DNA from: an uncultured Pelagibacteraceae bacterium
GTDB taxonomy: Bacteria; Pseudomonadota; Alphaproteobacteria; Pelagibacterales; Pelagibacteraceae
Length of the DNA: 38,000 nt
NCBI GenBank assembly: GCA_902604175.1
Contig: CACKXR010000007.1
Coordinates: 1 to 38,000, forward strand
Direction: 5' to 3'
Position 1 is the first letter of the stretch. Each line of letters opens with the position of its first letter. Positions 32,698 through 38,000 of this stretch are shown here, in pieces. A model generated the notes under the pieces. That model searched no databases and was not told where the DNA came from. It saw only the letters and a program-made list of their open reading frames with translations. Both the position numbers and the translations under genes were made by a program.

Positions 32698-33460
32698 TGA
32701 AGAAAAAGATAGTGGCTTTGTTAGTCATTTAACTGAGTTAAGAAAAAGACTAATACATAGTTTTATTTTTTTATTTATATTTTTTATTTTCTGCTATTTT
32801 TTTGCTGAATATATTTACGGTTTTCTAGTAGACCCATTTGCACAAGCTGTAAAGGATGACGGTTCAGATAGAAGATTAATCTTTACAGCGCTTCAAGAGA
32901 CCTTTTTAACATATTTAAAAGTATCTTTTTTTACAGCATTCTTTGTAACCTGCCCCTTTATATTAATGCAAATATGGAAGTTTATTGCACCAGGCTTATA
33001 TAAACATGAAAAAATTGCAATTTTACCTTACTTAATACTTACCCCTATACTTTTTTTTCTAGGAGGTATGTTGGTTTACTATTTGATTATGCCGCTAGCA
33101 ATTAAGTTCTTTTTATCTTTTGAGAGCACTGGTTTATCAACAAGTTTACCAATTCAATTGGAAGCAAAAGTAAATGAATACTTGTCTTTAGTTATGAAAT
33201 TAATTTTTGCTTTTGGAATTAGTTTTCAATTACCTGTTGTGTTAAGTCTTTTAGCAAGAATAGGTGTTGTAGATAGCCAGTTTTTAAAAGATAGAAGAAA
33301 GTATGTTGTGGTAATAATTTTTGCTGCCGCTGCTTTGTTAACACCTCCAGATCCAATTACACAAATAGGATTAGCAATACCATTGTTAATTTTATATGAA
33401 TTATCAATATTTTCAGTAAAATTTATAGAAAACAAAAATTTAGAAAAAACTGATGCATAA
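32690..33460 (+). CDS. tatC: twin-arginine translocase subunit TatC
   Basis: A 256-residue, six-helix inner-membrane protein that recognises twin-arginine signal peptides. Conserved parts are the N-terminal FVSHLTELRKRLIHS, the first periplasmic loop with FTALQETFLTYLKVSFFTAF, PFILMQIWKFIAPGLYKHEK and the C-terminal SLLARIGVVDSQFL and LLTPPDPITQIGLAIPLLILYE. It overlaps tatB by 8 bases and serS by 8 bases. Confidence 0.96.
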   Translation: MNNEEKDSGFVSHLTELRKRLIHSFIFLFIFFIFCYFFAEYIYGFLVDPFAQAVKDDGSDRRLIFTALQETFLTYLKVSFFTAFFVTCPFILMQIWKFIAPGLYKHEKIAILPYLILTPILFFLGGMLVYYLIMPLAIKFFLSFESTGLSTSLPIQLEAKVNEYLSLVMKLIFAFGISFQLPVVLSLLARIGVVDSQFLKDRRKYVVVIIFAAAALLTPPDPITQIGLAIPLLILYELSIFSVKFIENKNLEKTDA

Positions 33461-34712
33461 TTTAAAGGAAATTAGAAAAGATTTCCCTGGTTTTGAAAAA
33501 GCTCTTGAAAAAAGGTCTATTAAAATTGATTTTAAAAAATTACAAAATTTGGATGAAGAAAATAGAGACTTAATTCAAAAAAAAGAGGCTATTGAAAAAG
33601 AAAAAAAAGATATTTCAAAATCTAAAGACGAAAATTTATTTAAAAAATCTAAAGAGCTCACTATAAAATTAGATAAATTAACTGATTTACAAAAAAAAAT
33701 TAAAACAGAATTAGACAGTTTACTATCTAATTTACCCAATATTCCTCATGATGATGTCCCTAGTGGTAAAGATGAAAATGATAACGTTGAGGTACTAAAA
33801 TCAGGAAGCATTCCAAAATTTGATTTTACACCTAAATCTCACTATGAGCTTGGTGAAAATCTTGGTATGTTAGACTTTGACTTGGCTACGAAAACTACAG
33901 GATCTAGATTTGTTTTTGTAAAAAATCATTTAGCTTTACTAGAACGAGCCTTATCTAACTTTATGTTGGATACTCATATAAATAAAAATGGGTATCAAGA
34001 AATATCACCACCTTTAATTGCATCAGATAATACAATGTATGGAACCGGACAGTTACCTAAGTTTGAAAATGATCAGTTTGAAATTAAATTTGACGAAGGA
34101 ACAGATAGAAAGTTTTTAATTCCTACAGCTGAAGTAATTTTAACTAATATTGTGAAAGATAAAATAGTTGATCAAAATCATCTACCTATGAGATTTGTAG
34201 CTTCAACACCTTGCTTTAGAAAAGAAGCAGGCAGTTATGGTAAAGATACAAAAGGTATGATCAGACAGCATCAGTTCTATAAAGTTGAACTTGTAAGCAT
34301 TGTTGAAAAAGAAAATTGTTTAGATGAGTTAGAAAGAATGACTAATTGTGCGACTGATATTCTTGATAAATTAGAACTACCTTACAGGAAAGTTATTTTA
34401 TGTTCTGGAGATATGGGTTTCAGTGCTGAGAAAACTTATGACATTGAAGTTTGGTTACCATCAGAAAATAAGTATCGTGAAATTTCATCATGTTCATCTT
34501 GTTCAACATTCCAGGCCCAAAGAATGAAAACTAGGTATAAAAACAAAAATAAAGAAACTGTCTTTGTCGGAACTTTAAATGGAAGTGGTCTTGCCATTGG
34601 TAGAACTTTAATAGCTGTATTAGAAAATTATCAGCAAAAAGACGGATCGATTGTTGTTCCTAAAGTTCTGAGACAATATATGAATAATTTAGAATTAATT
34701 TCTCAGAAATAA
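33453..34712 (+). CDS. serS: serine--tRNA ligase
   Basis: A 419-residue class II synthetase. The N-terminal ~110 residues form the long antiparallel coiled coil that contacts the tRNA-Ser variable arm. The catalytic domain includes the TAE substrate motif (PTAEVILTN), motif 2 in FRKEAGSYGKDTKGMIRQHQF and motif 3 in NGSGLAIGRTLIAVLENYQ. Its start overlaps the end of tatC. It ends the long dgt-to-serS run; yajC follows after 55 bases with its own likely promoter. Confidence 0.97.
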   Translation: MHNLKEIRKDFPGFEKALEKRSIKIDFKKLQNLDEENRDLIQKKEAIEKEKKDISKSKDENLFKKSKELTIKLDKLTDLQKKIKTELDSLLSNLPNIPHDDVPSGKDENDNVEVLKSGSIPKFDFTPKSHYELGENLGMLDFDLATKTTGSRFVFVKNHLALLERALSNFMLDTHINKNGYQEISPPLIASDNTMYGTGQLPKFENDQFEIKFDEGTDRKFLIPTAEVILTNIVKDKIVDQNHLPMRFVASTPCFRKEAGSYGKDTKGMIRQHQFYKVELVSIVEKENCLDELERMTNCATDILDKLELPYRKVILCSGDMGFSAEKTYDIEVWLPSENKYREISSCSSCSTFQAQRMKTRYKNKNKETVFVGTLNGSGLAIGRTLIAVLENYQQKDGSIVVPKVLRQYMNNLELISQK

Positions 34713-34714
34713 AG

Positions 34715-34741
34715 TTGTTTTAGAGATACAGATAGTATAAA
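34715..34741 (+). promoter_or_regulatory. possible yajC-secDF promoter
   Basis: TTGTTT (34715-34720) and TATAAA (34736-34741) are separated by 15 bases, shorter than the ideal 17. The AAAAGGAGA ribosome-binding site follows before the yajC ATG. The weak spacing makes this tentative. Confidence 0.3.
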
Positions 34742-34767
34742 TATTCACAGTATTTAAAAGGAGAATT

Positions 34768-35055
34768 ATGGAAGGTTCAGGAATAGGACAATTTATACCG
34801 TTAATTTTAATATTTGTTATTTTTTATTTTTTCTTAATTAGACCTCAACAAAAAAAAGTAAAAGAACATAAAGCTATGGTCGAAAACCTTAAAAGAGGTG
34901 ACAAAGTTATTACTTCAGGTGGCATTACTGGTACAGTTGAAAGACTTATAGATAATGACAAAGTTGAAGTAGAAATAGCTGAAAATATTAAAGTTGAAGT
35001 TGTAAAAGCTACTGGTATTCAAAGTCTTCAAACTACTCAAGAAGTTAAAAAATAA
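34768..35055 (+). CDS. yajC: preprotein translocase accessory subunit YajC
   Basis: A 95-residue protein with one N-terminal membrane helix (about 7-22) followed by the family motif FFLIRPQQKKVKEHK, then a small domain with LKRGDKVITSGGITGTVERL. YajC associates with SecDF at the Sec translocon. A strong AAGGAG ribosome-binding site lies before the ATG. secD starts 15 bases later. Confidence 0.95.
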   Translation: MEGSGIGQFIPLILIFVIFYFFLIRPQQKKVKEHKAMVENLKRGDKVITSGGITGTVERLIDNDKVEVEIAENIKVEVVKATGIQSLQTTQEVKK

Positions 35056-35069
35056 ATAGATTTAGATAA

Positions 35070-36623
35070 GTGCTTTATTTTTCTAAGTTAAGAATTGTTT
35101 TTATAACTATTTTTTCTTTGTTGTTTATTTTTATAGCTTCATCTAATTTATTTAAGTTTGATGATAGTTTTTTTAATAAAAAAATTAATTTAGGCCTGGA
35201 TCTACAAGGTGGTTCTTACCTATTACTTGAGATAGATAATAATCCTGTAATAGAACAAAAATTACAAAACTTAACAACCACATTTAAAAATTTTTTTAAG
35301 GATAAAGATATTAAATTAAATAATATAAGAATAGATAATCAAAATATTTTTTTTGATGTAAGTGAAGAAATTAAGCAAAAAGTCATAGATATTTTCCAAG
35401 ATGAAAATAGTGATATTAATCCATATTATCCAAGATTTAAATCACACCAATTAGAAATTGAAGATTTGGGTTTAAATTTAAAAATTAATTTTTCACGTCA
35501 AGGCTTAATAAATTTAAAAACATCTTCTCAAGATCAAGCGATAGAAATAGTGAGAAGAAGAGTTGACGAAGTAGGTACCAATGAGCCAAATATTTTAAAG
35601 AGGGGAAACAACAGGATTTTAGTAGAACTTCCTGGTTTAGATGATCCTGCTAGAATTAAATCTCTCTTAGGTAAAACTGCAAACTTAACATTTAGATTCG
35701 TAACCCTGAATGATGAAGATAGATTTGGTGTAGAGAAATTAGACTATGAGGACGGTACTCCTTCAGTAAATGTGAGCAAGAGAATTATAATTAGTGGTGA
35801 AAACCTTTTAGATGCTCAACCTAAGATGGATACACAGAATAATCAAACAATTGTTTCTTTCACTTTAGATAGAGTAGGTGCAAAAAGATTTGGAAAAGCA
35901 ACTTCAACAGGTATAGGAAAACAATTGGCGATAGTCTTAGATGGAAAAATAATAAGTGCCCCGGTAGTAAGAGATACTATTGCAAGTGGTGCTGGCCAAA
36001 TTAGTGGAGGATTTACTTTTCAATCAGCAACTGATCTAGCTTTATTATTAAGATCAGGTGCATTACCAGCTCCTTTAGAAATAATTGAAGAGAGAACAGT
36101 AGGTCCTGATCTTGGTCAAGATTCAATTAATGCTGGTATGATAGCATTATCTATTGGGTTTTTATTAGTTATTGTTTTTATGTTTGTTAAGTATAGATTT
36201 TTTGGTTTAATAACAAACGTTACATTAATAATTAATTTATTTATTCTTTTAGGTGTTCTTACATTATTCGAAGCAACCTTAACTTTACCAGGTATTGCAG
36301 GAATAATTTTGACTGTTGGTATGGCTGTTGATGCAAATGTTTTAATTTTTGAGAGGATTAAAGAGGAACTTAAGGATGAAAGTAATAATATATTAGCATT
36401 TGATGGTGGTTATACTAAATCTAGAACTGCAATACTTGATGCTAATATCACAACTCTTTTGGCCGCAGTAATTCTTTTTTTTATGGGATCAGGACCAGTT
36501 AAAGGTTTTGCTGTTACCTTAGGAGTTGGAATATTTACAACTTTATTTTCGGTTTATTTTATTGCTAGATTGCTCACTAGTCTTTACGTAACAAAAAATA
36601 AAAATAACGGTAAACTTATCTAA
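35070..36623 (+). CDS. secD: protein translocase subunit SecD
   Basis: A 517-residue RND-type membrane protein with GTG start (35070). The first helix (about 8-26) precedes the large periplasmic P1 domain, opened by NLGLDLQGGSYLLLEID, with the conserved QAIEIVRRRVDEVGTNEP and the GAKRFGKAT region. The C-terminal half has five membrane helices with GMAVDANVLIFERIKEEL carrying the proton-pathway aspartate. It is shorter than E. coli SecD (615) as is usual in alphaproteobacteria. It uses proton motive force to pull proteins through SecYEG. It abuts secF with a one-base overlap. Confidence 0.95.
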   Translation: MLYFSKLRIVFITIFSLLFIFIASSNLFKFDDSFFNKKINLGLDLQGGSYLLLEIDNNPVIEQKLQNLTTTFKNFFKDKDIKLNNIRIDNQNIFFDVSEEIKQKVIDIFQDENSDINPYYPRFKSHQLEIEDLGLNLKINFSRQGLINLKTSSQDQAIEIVRRRVDEVGTNEPNILKRGNNRILVELPGLDDPARIKSLLGKTANLTFRFVTLNDEDRFGVEKLDYEDGTPSVNVSKRIIISGENLLDAQPKMDTQNNQTIVSFTLDRVGAKRFGKATSTGIGKQLAIVLDGKIISAPVVRDTIASGAGQISGGFTFQSATDLALLLRSGALPAPLEIIEERTVGPDLGQDSINAGMIALSIGFLLVIVFMFVKYRFFGLITNVTLIINLFILLGVLTLFEATLTLPGIAGIILTVGMAVDANVLIFERIKEELKDESNNILAFDGGYTKSRTAILDANITTLLAAVILFFMGSGPVKGFAVTLGVGIFTTLFSVYFIARLLTSLYVTKNKNNGKLI

Positions 36624-37513
36624 TGATTGCGTTTAATAAATACTATAATCATTTTAATTTATTATCTAGCACTTTAATTATAATTTCTTTACTTTTACTA
36701 ATATTTAATGGTCTTAATTTTGGTATTGATTTTAAAGGAGGAACATTAATTGAGTTAAGATCTAATAATACTAAAATAAATGTAAGTTCGCTCAGAGATA
36801 AATTTAGTCAAATGAATTTGGGCGATGTATCAGTTAAAAAATTTGGCTCTGATGATGATTTTTTAATTAAATTTGAAAATAAAGATAATAAGAAAAATAT
36901 AATTGAAGAGATAAAGGTAAATCTTGATAAATCATTTGGTAACAATTACGATTTTAGAAGAGTTGAAAATGTGGGTCCAAAAGTAAGTGCTGAGTTATTA
37001 AAATCAGGCATAATCGCAATTTCTTTATCACTTACAATTATGCTTATTTACATTTGGGTTAGGTTTGAGTGGCAGTTTAGTCTTGGAGCTATATTAGCTC
37101 TATTTCATGATGTTATTGTTACACTTGGAGTATTTTCATTATTTAGTTTAGAAATCAACCTATCGATTATTGCTGCAGTTTTAACTATAGTAGGTTACTC
37201 AATGAATGACACAGTTGTTATATTCGATCGTGTAAGAGAAAATTTAAGAAAATACTCAGATATAAAAATATTTGAATTAACCAATATTTCAATTAATGAA
37301 ACTCTATCTAGAACTATAATTACTTCAGCAACAACCTTATTAGCATTACTTGCTATTTATTTTTTTGGTGGTGAAATCTTAAAAGGATTTTCGTTAGCTA
37401 TGATATTAGGAGTTGTTTTTGGTACTTATTCGTCAATTTATATAGCCAATACTGTATTAGTTAGATTAAGAGTTTCTCAAAAAACTGTCTTAAGAGAGGA
37501 CGAAAGTAAATAA
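36623..37513 (+). CDS. secF: protein translocase subunit SecF
   Basis: A 296-residue partner of SecD. It shows FGIDFKGGTLIELRS after the first helix, a short periplasmic P4 domain, VENVGPKVSAELL, and the membrane part with VGYSMNDTVVIFDRVRENL bearing the conserved aspartate. The closing helices include TSATTLLALLAIYFFGG. Start overlaps secD by one base. It converges on the next minus-strand gene with only one base between their stops; I see no separate terminator. Confidence 0.95.
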   Translation: MIAFNKYYNHFNLLSSTLIIISLLLLIFNGLNFGIDFKGGTLIELRSNNTKINVSSLRDKFSQMNLGDVSVKKFGSDDDFLIKFENKDNKKNIIEEIKVNLDKSFGNNYDFRRVENVGPKVSAELLKSGIIAISLSLTIMLIYIWVRFEWQFSLGAILALFHDVIVTLGVFSLFSLEINLSIIAAVLTIVGYSMNDTVVIFDRVRENLRKYSDIKIFELTNISINETLSRTIITSATTLLALLAIYFFGGEILKGFSLAMILGVVFGTYSSIYIANTVLVRLRVSQKTVLREDESK

Positions 37514-37514
37514 A

Positions 37515-38000
37515 TTAATAAATATTCTGAGCAGCTACCATTGTTAGTAACATTGGTAGAGAAAGAAGAGTATTTGTTCTAGAGAACAACATTGCTGTTT
37601 TAGCAGATTTTACTTTTGTTTCAGGATCAGTTTCAACAATACCTAGTGCTCTTTTTTGATTTGGCCAAATTACAAACCAAACATTAAATGCCATTATAAG
37701 ACCTAACCACATTCCAATTCCTATTGCAGTATGTTTTGGAATTCCAGAGCCAATACTAAAAGTCATTGCATCATGTAGATAACCATTTAACCAAGCTAGA
37801 ATTAATCCTGATAAAACAGTAAAAGCTGCAGCCCATCTAAAATAAAATAAAGCTGCTGGAGCAATTACTTTTCCAATTGCAGGCTTTTGTTCATCTGGAA
37901 TTTTAGCCATGTTTGGGATTTGAACAAAATTAAAATACCAAAGTAATCCAATCCACATTATTGCTACAACTACATGTAAAAATCTAAATAACCAACTCCA
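37515..38000 (-). CDS. PuuD-like membrane protein (urate hydroxylase family), 5' end outside window
   Basis: The frame is open to the window edge, adding 14 codons (WSWLFRFLHVVVAI) upstream of the ATG at 37958, so the gene starts beyond base 38000. The ~161 visible residues form four or more membrane helices: HVVVAIMWIGLLWYFNFVQIP is typical of the membrane domain of PuuD (urate hydroxylase), as is GMWLGLIMAFNVWFVIWPNQKRALG. PuuD proteins usually carry a C-terminal cytochrome c domain; here the protein stops shortly after LLTMVAAQNIY with no CxxCH. Function as urate hydroxylase is therefore uncertain and the conservative name is a PuuD/DUF989-type membrane protein. Confidence 0.75.
   Translation of the reverse strand, partial: WSWLFRFLHVVVAIMWIGLLWYFNFVQIPNMAKIPDEQKPAIGKVIAPAALFYFRWAAAFTVLSGLILAWLNGYLHDAMTFSIGSGIPKHTAIGIGMWLGLIMAFNVWFVIWPNQKRALGIVETDPETKVKSAKTAMLFSRTNTLLSLPMLLTMVAAQNIY

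Overview
This window looks like a piece of a streamlined, AT-rich alphaproteobacterial chromosome of the SAR11 clade (Candidatus Pelagibacter or a close relative). Signs of this are an estimated GC near 30%, strong preference for A/T third positions and AGA arginine codons, overlapping or near-overlapping genes (many TAATG and ATGA junctions), very short intergenic gaps, no insertion sequences, phage genes or CRISPR, and an AapJQMP transporter plus an alphaproteobacterial dgt-argS-nagZ-scpAB-tatABC-serS order. The species assignment is inference; no database was searched.

Layout. 1-1825: end of trkA and all of trkH (K+ uptake). 1857-1933: tRNA-Arg(UCU). 2062-6331: aapJ-terminator-aapQMP, a general L-amino-acid ABC importer. 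6519-6890: a small XRE regulator. 6963-7160: tRNA-Asn and tRNA-Cys on the minus strand. 7286-13985: a tightly packed run valS-ilvD-manC-phoR. 14094-20036: the phosphate regulon, pstS-terminator-pstCAB-phoU-phoB, with 11-bp-periodic Pho-box-like repeats before both pstS and pstC. 20033-21363 (minus): two small membrane proteins and a HCCA-isomerase/DsbA-family protein. 21471-25595: zinc uptake, with znuA (minus) divergent from znuC-znuB-zur and a coupled Ldh2-type dehydrogenase; two Zur-box-like palindromes lie between znuA and znuC. 25587-26680 (minus): erpA-like Fe-S carrier and exonuclease III. 26731-34712: dgt-argS-small membrane protein-nagZ-scpA-scpB-tatA-tatB-tatC-serS. 34768-37513: yajC-secD-secF. 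37515-38000 (minus): the 3' part of a PuuD-like membrane protein cut by the window edge.

How the parts fit. The window is mostly core nutrient acquisition (K+, amino acids, Pi, Zn) with translation, chromosome-segregation and export housekeeping. Most noteworthy are: a 64-bp degenerate second copy of the znuA 3' end lying downstream of the isomerase gene; a twin Zur operator in the znu divergent promoter, next to a Zur whose predicted sensory-site residues deviate from the usual pattern; a His/Asp-rich 84-bp tandem repeat inside znuA; a GDP-mannose pyrophosphorylase/phosphomannose isomerase that lacks the usual linker between its domains; phoR separated from phoB; and two 18-bp palindromes before aapJ. 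I did not see a clearly new defence, mobile or biosynthetic system; the novelty here is regulatory and structural detail in core genes.
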